Below, one piece after another: positions 41,947 through 49,788 of a stretch of DNA of 64,000 bases. The position numbers and the translations under genes are program-made. Origin of the DNA: Saccharopolyspora hordei (GTDB lineage Bacteria; Actinomycetota; Actinomycetes; Mycobacteriales; Pseudonocardiaceae); assembly GCF_013410345.1 (NCBI RefSeq), contig NZ_JACCFJ010000001.1, positions 3,137,001-3,201,000 of the forward strand. Reading direction: 5' to 3'. The notes below the pieces were generated by a model. It did no database searches and was not told the DNA's origin. It was given only the letters and a program-made list of their open reading frames with translations. Each line of letters begins with the position of its first letter. Position 1 is the stretch's first letter.

Positions 41947-43389
41947 ATGATCCGACACACGTGGCCGGACACGGCACTCCCGCCGCCGGCTCCCGTGCCG
42001 CTGAGCACCTCCGACGAGCGGATCCCGCTGCAGCTGCGCCGCGAGCTCGACGCCGCGTGCGCGCGACCGGCCGCACAACAGCCCGCGTGGCCGGACGCCA
42101 CCGCGGTGCACGCGGCGCGGGCACTGCTGGGCGCGGCGCCTCCCATCACCTCGCCCAGCGAGGTCCGGCTGCTGCGCCGCAGACTCGCCGCGGTCGCGCA
42201 CGGACGGGCGTTCGTGCTGCAAGGCGGGGACTGCGCGGAGACGTTCGAGGAGAACACCGAAGAGCACATCTCCGGGACCGTGCGGCTCCTCGGTGACATG
42301 GCCGAGGAGCTGTCCAGCACCGGTCTTCCGGTGGTCACGATCGGCCGCGTGGCCGGCCAGTACGCGAAACCGCGCTCGAAGCCGGTCGACGTGCTCGGGT
42401 TGCCCGTCTACCGGGGCGACATCGTCAACGGGCAGGACCCCGTCCCGTCGGCGCGCCGGCCCGATCCGGACCGGCTCGTGCGCGCGCACTCGCACGCCAG
42501 CCGAGCCATGAACTACCTCCGGGCCCTGCGGCCGGTCACCGGGGACGTCTTCGTCAGCCACGAAGCCCTGCTCCTCGACTACGAACTGCCGCAACTGCGC
42601 GCCGATCACCCCAGCGAGGGCGGACCCGCCGAGGTCTTCGCCACCTCCGGCCACTTCCTGTGGATCGGGGAGCGGACCCGGCAGCTGGACGGGGCCCACG
42701 TCGCGGTGGCGGCGCTGCTCGCCAACCCGGTGGGCGTGAAGATCGGCCCCGGCACGACCGCCGAGGAGGTCGAGCAGTACGCGGACCGGCTCAACCCGCG
42801 GCGCGTGCCCGGCAAGCTGACCTTCATCAGCCGGATGGGGCGCGAGAACGTCGGTGAGGTCCTGCCGGGCCTCGTCGAGCGGATCAGGGAGTCCGGCCAT
42901 CCGGTGGTGTGGGTGTGCGACCCGATGCACGGCAACACCCACGAGTCCGAGTCGGGGTACAAGACCCGGGACTACGACGACATCCGGGCGGAGGTGGAGG
43001 TGTTCTTCGAGGTCCACCGGCAGCTGGGCACCCACCCCGGGGGCGTGCACCTCGAACTCACCGCCTCCGACGTGACGGAGTGCCTCGGGGCCTCGTCAGG
43101 AGTGGCTGACGCGGATCTCGCGGCCCGCTACGAGACCGCCTGCGACCCGAGGTTGAACCACCGCCAGTCGCTGGACCTCGTCCGCGTCGTGGCCGCCCTG
43201 TTGGGAGGTGCTCGTCCCGGTCCACGCACCGTCCGGGAGGCTGCCCGACGTCGTGCGCGGTCTGCAGCTGATCGGCAACCTGGACGGCCTGCTCGTCACC
43301 GTGCCGCACAAGATCGCGGTGTGCGCGTTGGTCGACCACGTCAGCCCGGCGGTGGCGGTCTCGGGCAGTGCCAACGCGTTGCGGCGTGA
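41947..43389 (+). CDS. rifH: AminoDAHP synthase (RifH-like) with an aberrant tail
   Basis: Class II DAHP-synthase family, forming aminoDAHP from phosphoenolpyruvate and an amino-erythrose precursor. Key text is present: VLQGGDCAETFEEN, GRVAGQYAKPRS, GVKIGPGT, WVCDPMHGNTHES, the HLE metal residue and CDPRLNHRQSLDL. Relatives end about ten residues after that segment. Here the frame continues with about 60 basic, low-complexity residues encoded by DNA that in another frame is rifI. The 182-base overlap with rifI looks like a deletion joining the end of rifH to the inside of rifI. All catalytic residues lie before the join, so activity may survive. Confidence 0.88.
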   Translation: MIRHTWPDTALPPPAPVPLSTSDERIPLQLRRELDAACARPAAQQPAWPDATAVHAARALLGAAPPITSPSEVRLLRRRLAAVAHGRAFVLQGGDCAETFEENTEEHISGTVRLLGDMAEELSSTGLPVVTIGRVAGQYAKPRSKPVDVLGLPVYRGDIVNGQDPVPSARRPDPDRLVRAHSHASRAMNYLRALRPVTGDVFVSHEALLLDYELPQLRADHPSEGGPAEVFATSGHFLWIGERTRQLDGAHVAVAALLANPVGVKIGPGTTAEEVEQYADRLNPRRVPGKLTFISRMGRENVGEVLPGLVERIRESGHPVVWVCDPMHGNTHESESGYKTRDYDDIRAEVEVFFEVHRQLGTHPGGVHLELTASDVTECLGASSGVADADLAARYETACDPRLNHRQSLDLVRVVAALLGGARPGPRTVREAARRRARSAADRQPGRPARHRAAQDRGVRVGRPRQPGGGGLGQCQRVAA

Positions 43390-43909
43390 GCCCGACGGGA
43401 GCTGGTCCGCGGCGAACTTCGACGGCACGGGCTTCGTCGCCGGCCTCGTCCACCGAGGACACGATCCCGCCGGGCGGACGGTGGCGGTGGTCGGAGCGGG
43501 TGGTGCGGGCAGCGCCATCGCGGTGGCACTGCTCGAGGCGGGCGTGGGCGGGCTCCGCGTCTGCGACCGTGACCCCGCTCGCCTCGCCGCTCTCCGCGAC
43601 CGCGTGGCAGAGCGGTGGCCGCGACCCGTGGTGTTCAGCGACGAGCCCGACCTGCGGGGTGCCGACCTGGTCGTGAACGCCACCCCGCTCGGCCTGCGCG
43701 AGACCGACGAGCTGCCGTTCTCCCTCGACGACCTGGCACCGCACGCGGTCGTGGCCGACATCATCATGACCCCGCGGGACACCGAGCTCCTCGCCCTCGC
43801 GGCGGCCCGCGGGCACCGGGTGCACCACGGAATCCACATGCTCCGCCACCAGATCCCCGCCTACCTGCAGTTCTTCGGGTTCGGCGACGCTCTGAGCGCC
43901 CGGTCCTGA
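43208..43909 (+). pseudogene. rifI: 5'-truncated shikimate dehydrogenase-like gene (RifI)
   Basis: This frame gives 233 residues of a shikimate/quinate dehydrogenase-like protein starting inside the substrate domain. It begins at VLVPVHAPSGRLPDVV, then has VTVPHK (catalytic Lys), NFDGTGF (Asp), the NADP loop VVGAGGAGSAIAVAL and VNATPLGLR. The usual first ~45 residues, including the S-x-S substrate loop, are absent, and upstream codons in this frame do not encode them. The possible GTG at 43208 has GGGAG directly against it without normal spacing. Probably a remnant. RifI is reported not to be essential for AHBA formation in the rifamycin system, so the pathway could tolerate this. Confidence 0.75.
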
Positions 43910-43996
43910 CCTGGCGCGGTCGAAGGCGGCCGCAGCGGAGGTGGGAGCGGGCGCCGGTGGCGCACCGCGCCGGGGGCGGAGCCGGCCCGACACGCG

Positions 43997-44029
43997 ACGG
44001 CCCCGGCCAGGGGGCCTGGCCGAGGCCGT
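43997..44029. terminator. Hairpin at the right end of the AHBA cluster
   Basis: ACGGCC-CC-GGCCAGG pairs with CCTGGCC-GA-GGCCGT around a GGG loop, two stems with one internal mismatch. It lies between converging rifI and hsp20 and marks the cluster edge. Confidence 0.78.
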
Positions 44030-44048
44030 CGCTTCCGGCGCAGCGGGG

Positions 44049-44504
44049 TCAGGTGCTGGAGGTCTCGGTGGAGCCTTCGATCACCTTGCGCTCGCCACCG
44101 TGGCCGACCTGGATCCGCCGCGGCTTGGCGTGTTCGGCGACCGGGATCGTCACGGTCAGCACGCCGTCCTTGTAGTCGGCGGCGATGCCGTTGAGGTCCA
44201 CGCCCTCGCCCAGCATCAGCTGGCGGCTGAACGTGCCGCGCGGCCGTTCGGCGGCCAGGTAGCTCGGCTCGGTCTTCTCGCCGCCGCCGTGCGCGGTCGT
44301 CCGCTCGGCCCGCACCGTGAGCGTGTTGTTCTCCGTGGTCAGGTCCAGCGAATCCGGGTCCACGCCGGGCAGGTCGAACTCGATCACGTAGTGGTCACCG
44401 AGCCGGTAGACGTCCATCGGCATCGCCTGGGGTGCTCGTGTCGCGGCGAGCATCTCGTTGGCCAGGCGGTTGAAGTCCCGGAACGGGTCGAACTGCAGCA
44501 ACAC
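44049..44504 (-). CDS. Small heat shock protein, Hsp20 family
   Basis: A 151-residue alpha-crystallin-type chaperone that holds unfolding proteins. The N-terminal arm starts LLQFDPFRDFNRLANEML. The crystallin domain runs from about residue 30 (MDVYRLGDHYVIEFDLPGV) through the RPRGTFSRQLMLGEGV segment to YKDGVLTVTIPV. The short C-terminal tail has only a weak I-x-I-like RRIQV. A probable promoter lies about 120 bases upstream. No relation to the neighbouring cluster is evident; it serves general stress survival. Confidence 0.92.
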   Translation of the reverse strand: MLLQFDPFRDFNRLANEMLAATRAPQAMPMDVYRLGDHYVIEFDLPGVDPDSLDLTTENNTLTVRAERTTAHGGGEKTEPSYLAAERPRGTFSRQLMLGEGVDLNGIAADYKDGVLTVTIPVAEHAKPRRIQVGHGGERKVIEGSTETSST

Positions 44505-44924
44505 ACTCCCCCCTTCCTGAAGGCAGACTGCGTCAGGCCCGCGATGCAGGGATCGTCGGAAGAGGTGTTCTCGAGCTCTGCGATCTCACCCCCCTCTCCA
44601 GAGGCGCTCGATCCAGGCACCACCATTCTGGCACCGGCTCAGACCCCGCTTCAACCATCTAAATCACCTGGTCGGGTGACATTTCGGGATGGCATCGGAC
44701 GTGACAGGACGAAAGTTCTTGTCGCGGTACCAACAGTTTTCGTGAGTCGACACTCAAAAGCGAAACGGTTGCACGGGATCGCGAGCGAGTGAGATGAGAG
44801 TGGTCGTGTGGTGGTCGTTCTCGCGTTCCGGATTCGAAGATGGCCGGGTCGACCGCGTCGCGGTCGAGGTCCACTGCGGACCGGGCGGCGCCGGCGCTGC
44901 TCCGCTGGCGCCGCCGTCCGGAGG
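44505..44924 (-). promoter_or_regulatory. 420-base gap with probable hsp20 promoter
   Basis: No credible gene is seen here. Reading leftward, TTGAAG (complement of 44649-44654) and CAGAAT (complement of 44625-44630) are spaced by 18 bases and suit a vegetative promoter for hsp20. Further out, TGAGT and ACTCA at about 44742-44755 form a short inverted repeat around CGAC within a locally AT-richer patch. I do not find the classical HspR or CIRCE repeat. Confidence 0.35.
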
Positions 44925-45800
44925 TCAGCTCGCCGCGGCGATGAGCTCGCGGACCTTGGCCAGCTGGTACCGGGACGTCTCGTCGGCGGACTCGTCCTCG
45001 GCGAAGACGTTCGAGCAGATGATCGCGCCCTCCCGCGCCAGGAACCCGGACGCCGCGAGCGCGGTGAACAGCTCGGTCCAGTCCACGTCGCCGTCGCCGA
45101 TCTTGAGGTGCTGGTGCACGCGGGCCGGGTTGCCGGGCGGGTTGGTGATGTAGCGCAACCCGTGGGAACGCCGGTGGTCCATGGTGTCCGCGGTGTAGAC
45201 GGCGCCCAGCCGGTCGCCCAGCTCGGGCAGCAGCGTGCTGGCGCGGTCGCCGTAGTGGAAGGTGTGGCTGGCCACGTACACGAAGCCGATCGCGGGGTTG
45301 TCCAGGCCGCGGATGATGCGCCAGGCCTCCAGCGCGTCCTCGACGAAGTCGTCCGGGTGCGGGTCGATGTTCACCTGCACACCCGCCCTTTCGATGACCG
45401 GCAGCAGCTCCTCCATCGAGCGGTAGAAGCCCGCCTCGGACTCCTCGGCCCGTTCCGGGCGGCCGGAGAACTCGGTGTTGATCACCGGGACATCCAGTTC
45501 CCCGGCGATCTCGATGATGCGCTTCCAGTTGCGCACCGCGGCTTCGCGGGGCAGCTCGTCCGGCCACGACCAGCGCTGCACCGGGAGCAGCGAGCAGATC
45601 CCGACGCCGGCGTCCGCGGCCCGCTTCTTGACCTTGGCCAGGTAGGCGGCGTCGACGCGTGGGTGGGAGAAGAACGGGATGAAGTCCGGGTGCGGGGTCA
45701 GCTGGATCCACTCGTAGCCGGCGGCCGCAGCGACGTCGAAGAAGTCGAGGAAGTCGTGGCTGGCGTGGTACGGCGTGGGGTCGAGGGCGATCTTCACCAT
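44925..45800 (-). CDS. TIM-barrel sugar isomerase/epimerase of inositol pathway
   Basis: A 291-residue xylose-isomerase-like TIM barrel. Recognisable parts are YEWIQLTPHPDF near the start, PVINTEFSG, VNIDPHPDD with metal-type residues, and HQHLKIGDGDVDW late in the chain. Such proteins act as inosose isomerases or dehydratases (IolI/IolE/IolH types). GGAGGTGTG precedes the ATG. Its promoter carries the same operator text found before iolC, so the GntR protein encoded next door likely represses it together with the iol operon. Conversion of an inosose isomer to the main pathway is my best guess. Confidence 0.75.
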   Translation of the reverse strand: MVKIALDPTPYHASHDFLDFFDVAAAAGYEWIQLTPHPDFIPFFSHPRVDAAYLAKVKKRAADAGVGICSLLPVQRWSWPDELPREAAVRNWKRIIEIAGELDVPVINTEFSGRPERAEESEAGFYRSMEELLPVIERAGVQVNIDPHPDDFVEDALEAWRIIRGLDNPAIGFVYVASHTFHYGDRASTLLPELGDRLGAVYTADTMDHRRSHGLRYITNPPGNPARVHQHLKIGDGDVDWTELFTALAASGFLAREGAIICSNVFAEDESADETSRYQLAKVRELIAAAS

Positions 45801-45899
45801 CGCACACCTCCTGGGTCCGGTGATGTCGTTGCGGGAGCGCCGGGTCCGGTCGTCGGCCCGAGTGGTCGGTCGTCAGCGCGGCGGGACCTCGCGCGAGGT

Positions 45900-45964
45900 G
45901 GCGCCGACGTCACCCGTCGGCGCCCGCTGTTTGTCAGTTTGTATGGACAAAATCGCCGAGTCAA
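45900..45964 (-). promoter_or_regulatory. GntR operator, promoter and hairpin
   Basis: AGTTTGTATGGACAAAATC (45936-45954) matches the iolC promoter site at 46892-46910 in 15 of 19 positions. On the minus strand TTGACT (complement of 45959-45964) and CAAACT, 17 bases apart, give a promoter for the isomerase gene that the operator overlaps. Next to it GGCGCCGACG/CGTCGGCGCC (45900-45924, 5-base loop) is a perfect 10-bp hairpin. It may lie in the isomerase leader or end the regulator transcript. Confidence 0.6.
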
Positions 45965-46070
45965 GTGCGGCGTCGCACCGGCGTGTCACTGGAAGCGGTC
46001 AGCCGGGCGGCGGGCGCGGTCCGAGGCGCGCACCATCCGCTGGCGTGCGGGGGCCGCCTCCCGGGTGTGG

Positions 46071-46853
46071 TCAGGCGTCGCCGCGGAGGGAGAGGTCGAA
46101 GGTGTAGCGGGAGGCGCGGTAGACGTGGGTGCCGTACTCGACGACCCGGCCGGACTGGTCGTAGGTGGTGCGCTGCATGGTCAGCAGCGGTGCGCCCACC
46201 GGTTCGTCGAGCAGTTCGGCGTCGGCTTCCTCGGCGACCCGCGCGCCGATCGACTGCTGCGCCGCGTGCAGCTGCACCCCGGCGGAGCGCAGGAGCTGGT
46301 AGAGCCCGTGCTCCTCGAGCTGGTCGTCGGTCGGTTCGACCAGTCCGGCGGGCAGGTAGTTGCGCATCCGGGCGATCGGTTCGCCGCGGGCGGAGCGGAC
46401 CCGTTCCAGGTGCAGCACCTGGTCCTCCTCACCGATCCCGAGCAGGTGCGCGACCTCGGGGGAGGGGGTGATCACCTCGTTGACCAGGACCTTCGTGGTG
46501 GGTTGCTGGTCGACCCGGCTGAGGTCGTCGAAGAGGCTGCTCAGTTCCAGCGAGCGCTTGACCCGGTTGAACACCACCTGGGTGCCTGCGCCGCGCTTGC
46601 GGACCACCAGACCCTTGTCCACCAGGGAGCCGATCGCCTGCCGGATGGTCGGCCGGGACAGGCCGAGCCGGGCGGCCAGGTCGATCTCGTTGCCCAGGCG
46701 CGCGCCGACCGGGAGAGCGCCGGAGTCGATCGCCTCCTCGATCTGGCTGGCGACCTGGTAGTAGAGCGGGACCGGGCTGCGGTGGTCCACGGTGATCTGG
46801 GTGGCCGGGTCCCAGGTGGGTTCTGGGCCTCGGCGGCGCTGGCTCGCGGTCAC
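46071..46853 (-). CDS. GntR/HutC-family repressor of inositol genes
   Basis: A 260-residue regulator. The winged helix spans about residues 28-95 (VPLYYQVASQIEEAIDSGAL, then EIDLAARLGLSRPTIRQAI), followed by a UTRA ligand domain (ELSSLFDDLSRVDQQ, LLTMQRTTYDQSGRVVEYG). GTG start at 46853. It is flanked by the isomerase gene and divergent iolC, each with one copy of a 19-base site overlapping the promoter. It is therefore the likely inositol-responsive repressor of this block. An inosose or DKG phosphate inducer would fit related systems but cannot be read here. Confidence 0.85.
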   Translation of the reverse strand: MTASQRRRGPEPTWDPATQITVDHRSPVPLYYQVASQIEEAIDSGALPVGARLGNEIDLAARLGLSRPTIRQAIGSLVDKGLVVRKRGAGTQVVFNRVKRSLELSSLFDDLSRVDQQPTTKVLVNEVITPSPEVAHLLGIGEEDQVLHLERVRSARGEPIARMRNYLPAGLVEPTDDQLEEHGLYQLLRSAGVQLHAAQQSIGARVAEEADAELLDEPVGAPLLTMQRTTYDQSGRVVEYGTHVYRASRYTFDLSLRGDA

Positions 46854-46891
46854 CTCTGCACGATATCAGGACCATTCGACGTCTATAGGTA

Positions 46892-46940
46892 AGTATGTAC
46901 TGACAAAGTCTTGACATGGGTTCGGCGCACCGAGTAGACA
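46892..46940 (+). promoter_or_regulatory. iolC promoter with abutting GntR site
   Basis: AGTATGTACTGACAAAGTC (46892-46910) touches a -35 box TTGACA (46911-46916). TAGACA (46935-46940) follows after an 18-base spacer. The ATG of iolC is 60 bases downstream. A repressor bound here would block RNA polymerase at the iolC-aldolase-iolB-iolD-mmsA operon. Confidence 0.7.
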
Positions 46941-47000
46941 GGGAGCAGTCAGGTGCTCCGGCCGCACCCGCGGCCCGCGTCTTCCCCGGAGGTCTCCGCT

Positions 47001-47969
47001 ATGGGCAGCCCGTTCGACGTCATCACGATGGGGCGGATCGGGGTGGACATCTACCCGTTGCAGACCGGCGTACCCCTGCCGCAGGTCGAGACCTTCGGCA
47101 AGTACCTCGGCGGCACCGCCACCAACGTCGCGGTCGCGGCCGCCCGGCTCGGCCACCGCAGCGCGGTGATCAGCCGCACCGGCGCCGACCCCTTCGGCGA
47201 GTACGTCCACCAAGCGCTGCGGGACTTCGACGTCGACGACCGCTGGGTCACCGCCGTCGAGCAGTACCCGACGCCGGTGACCTTCTGCGAGGTGTTCCCG
47301 CCCGACGACTTCCCGCTGTACTTCTACCGCCAGCCCAAGGCCCCGGACCTGGAGATCCACACCGACGAGCTGGACCTGGACGCGATCGCCGAGGCGCGCG
47401 TGTTCTGGATGACCGGCACCGGTCTGGCCGAAGAACCCAGCCGGTCGGCGACGCTGGCCGCGCTGCGGCACCGGGCCAAGCGTGGCATGACGGTGTTCGA
47501 CCTGGACTGGCGGCCCATGTTCTGGCCGGACCACGACGAGGCCCGCAGCTGGTACCAGCAGGCCCTGCCGCACGTCACGGTGGCGGTGGGCAACCTCGAC
47601 GAGGTCGAGCGCGCGGTCGGCGTCCGCGAACCCCGCGAAGCCGCCGCACGGCTGCTCGACGCCGGGGTGGAGCTCGCCGTCGTCAAGCAGGGGCCCGACG
47701 GCGTCCTCGCCCGCACCCGCGACACCGAGGTGGTCGCGCCCCCGGTGCCGGTCGAGGTGGTCAACGGGCTCGGCGCGGGCGACGCCTTCGGCGGTGCGCT
47801 CTGCCACGGCCTGCTGGAGGGCTGGGAGCTGGAGCGGACCATGCGCTTCGCCAACGCCGCCGGGGCGCTCGTGGCGTCGCGCCTGGCCTGCTCGTCGGCG
47901 ATGCCCCACGAGCACGAGGTGGAGGCCCTGCTGTCCCCGAACCCCGACCGCTCGGCGCGCAGCGCCTGA
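47001..47969 (+). CDS. iolC: 5-dehydro-2-deoxygluconokinase
   Basis: A 322-residue PfkB-family sugar kinase that phosphorylates 5-dehydro-2-deoxygluconate (DKG). IolC-like start DVITMGRIGVDIYPLQTGV, then GGTATNVAVAAARLG, and the C-terminal ATP/catalytic VNGLGAGDAFGGALCHGL with the general-base Asp. Substrate is assigned from the N-terminal signature and neighbours iolB, iolD and mmsA. ATG at 47001 has GGAGG eight bases upstream; an upstream in-frame ATG at 46953 has none. Confidence 0.9.
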   Translation: MGSPFDVITMGRIGVDIYPLQTGVPLPQVETFGKYLGGTATNVAVAAARLGHRSAVISRTGADPFGEYVHQALRDFDVDDRWVTAVEQYPTPVTFCEVFPPDDFPLYFYRQPKAPDLEIHTDELDLDAIAEARVFWMTGTGLAEEPSRSATLAALRHRAKRGMTVFDLDWRPMFWPDHDEARSWYQQALPHVTVAVGNLDEVERAVGVREPREAAARLLDAGVELAVVKQGPDGVLARTRDTEVVAPPVPVEVVNGLGAGDAFGGALCHGLLEGWELERTMRFANAAGALVASRLACSSAMPHEHEVEALLSPNPDRSARSA

Positions 47970-47989
47970 GCGGCAGAGAGCGAGAACCG

Positions 47990-48871
47990 TTGTCTCCATT
48001 GACCATCACCGACCTCACCCGGGTGCGCGCCACCCACCCGGAGGCGATCGCGGAAGCCGCGGCCGCCCGGACCCGGCGGCCCCTGCTGGGCGAGCGCGGC
48101 CGCCTGATGATCGTGGCCGCGGACCACCCGGCGCGCGGAGCGCTCGCGGCCGGTGGCGACCCGCTGGCGATGGCCAACCGGGCCGACCTGCTGGAGCGGC
48201 TGTGCGTCGCGCTGCAGCGGCCCGGCGTGGACGGCGTGCTGGGCACCGCGGACATCCTGGAAGACCTGCTGCTGCTGGGCGCGCTGGAGAACAAGGTCGT
48301 CATCGGTTCGATGAACCGCGGCGGCCTGGCCGGGGCGGACTTCGAGCTCGACGACCGGTTCACCGGGCACCGCGCGGTCGACATCGAGCGGCTCCGGTTC
48401 GACGGCGGGAAGCTGTTGCTGCGCATCGACATGAGCGACCCCGGCTCGCTGAACACCCTGTGCGGGGCGGCGAACGCCGTCAACGAGCTCGCCGACCGCG
48501 GGCTGATGGCGATGGTCGAGCCGTTCCTGTCCCGCCGGGTCGACGGCAAGGTGCGCAACGACCTGTCGGTGGAGGCGGTCGCGCGCTCCATCGCGATCGC
48601 CTCGGGCCTCGGCGGGACGTCGGCCCGCACGTGGCTGAAGGTGCCGGTGGTCGACGACATCGACCAGATCGGCCGCGCCCTGGAGACGTCCACCCTGCCG
48701 ACCGTGCTCCTGGGCGGCGAGGTCTCCACCGACCCGGCGGCCACCCACGAGCGCTGGCACAAGGCACTGCAACTGCCGAACGTGCGCGGGCTCGTCGTCG
48801 GCCGGACCCTGCTGTACCCGCACGACGACGACGTCGCCGGCGCCGTCGACGCCGCTGTCGACCTGCTGTGA
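47990..48871 (+). CDS. Cgl0159-type class I aldolase-like protein (IolJ role?)
   Basis: A 293-residue (beta/alpha)8 protein of the deoxyribose-phosphate/class I fructose-bisphosphate aldolase superfamily found in actinobacterial inositol operons. Visible parts are LMIVAADHPARGAL, GVLGTADILEDLLLLG, a mid-chain DMSDPGSLNTL, and TWLKVPVVDD with a candidate Schiff-base lysine. Standing between iolC and iolB with no other aldolase in the region, it may cleave DKG phosphate to malonic semialdehyde and dihydroxyacetone phosphate. Start at TTG 47990 is likely; TTG 47999 is an alternative. Confidence 0.72.
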   Translation: MSPLTITDLTRVRATHPEAIAEAAAARTRRPLLGERGRLMIVAADHPARGALAAGGDPLAMANRADLLERLCVALQRPGVDGVLGTADILEDLLLLGALENKVVIGSMNRGGLAGADFELDDRFTGHRAVDIERLRFDGGKLLLRIDMSDPGSLNTLCGAANAVNELADRGLMAMVEPFLSRRVDGKVRNDLSVEAVARSIAIASGLGGTSARTWLKVPVVDDIDQIGRALETSTLPTVLLGGEVSTDPAATHERWHKALQLPNVRGLVVGRTLLYPHDDDVAGAVDAAVDLL

Positions 48872-48888
48872 GCTCGGGAGGAAGTGCT

Positions 48889-49788
48889 GTGACCAACGAC
48901 CGCTTCTACTGCCCCGCCGGAACGACGGCGCGAGGCGAGTACACCACCTACGTGGACCCGGAGACGGCCGGCTGGGACTACTCGTCGCTGCGGGTGCTCG
49001 AGCTCGACGCCGGTGACGAGCACGAGCTGGCCACCGGCGACAGCGAGTGGATCGTGCTGCCGCTGTCCGGCGGCTGCACGGTCACCTGCGACGGCGAGAC
49101 GTTCGAGCTGGCCGGGCGCACCAGCGTGTTCCACGGCGTCACCGACTTCGCCTACGTGCCGCGCGACGCGCAGGTGCGGATCACCAGCGCCGCGGGCGGC
49201 CGGTTCGCACTCACCGGAGCCCGCTGCGAGAACCGGTTGCCGGTCCGCTACGGCCCGGCCTCCGGGGTGCCGGTCGAGCTGCGCGGCGCCGGGCAGGCCA
49301 GCCGCCAGGTCAACAACTTCGGCGCGGCGCACGTGTTCGAGGCCGACCGGCTGATCGCCGTCGAGGTGCTCACCCCGTCCGGGAACTGGTCGTCGTTCCC
49401 GCCGCACAAGCACGACGTCGAGCGCGAGGGCGAGTCGCAGCTGGAGGAGATCTACTACTTCGAGATCGCCGACTCGCACGGCACGCCCGGCGTCGGCTAC
49501 CAGCGCGTCTACCCGTCCGGCCCGGACCGCACCACCGACGTCCTGGCCGAGGTCCGCAGCGGTGACGTGGTGCTGATCCCGAACGGGTGGCACGGGCCGT
49601 CGATGGCGGTGCCCGGCTACGACATGTACTACCTCAACGTGATGGCCGGCCCGTCCCCGGAGCGTGCCTGGCTGATCTGCGACGACCCGGCGCACGCGTG
49701 GGTGCGCGACACCTGGGCCGAGCAACCCGTGGACCCGCGGCTGCCGCTGTACACGGCACCCGAGCAGACCGCAGTGGAGGGACGATGA
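48889..49788 (+). CDS. iolB: 5-deoxy-glucuronate isomerase
   Basis: A 299-residue double-cupin isomerase converting 5-deoxyglucuronate to DKG. The metal-binding cupin text is clear: SFPPHKHDVEREGESQLEEIYYFE with two His and a Glu, and the second half GDVVLIPNGWHGPSMAVPGYDMYYLNVM. GTG at 48889 is preceded by GGGAGGAAG. It overlaps iolD by four bases (ATGA). Confidence 0.92.
   Translation: MTNDRFYCPAGTTARGEYTTYVDPETAGWDYSSLRVLELDAGDEHELATGDSEWIVLPLSGGCTVTCDGETFELAGRTSVFHGVTDFAYVPRDAQVRITSAAGGRFALTGARCENRLPVRYGPASGVPVELRGAGQASRQVNNFGAAHVFEADRLIAVEVLTPSGNWSSFPPHKHDVEREGESQLEEIYYFEIADSHGTPGVGYQRVYPSGPDRTTDVLAEVRSGDVVLIPNGWHGPSMAVPGYDMYYLNVMAGPSPERAWLICDDPAHAWVRDTWAEQPVDPRLPLYTAPEQTAVEGR

Noticed and set aside
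43910..44048. Possible small gene between rifI and hsp20
   Set aside because: No frame has a start with ribosome site and plausible coding text; the stretch is mostly the terminator hairpin.
21418..44504. Search for transposases, integrases or flanking repeats marking the AHBA cluster as an island
   Set aside because: None was seen at either edge; the borders are marked only by convergent-gene hairpins.
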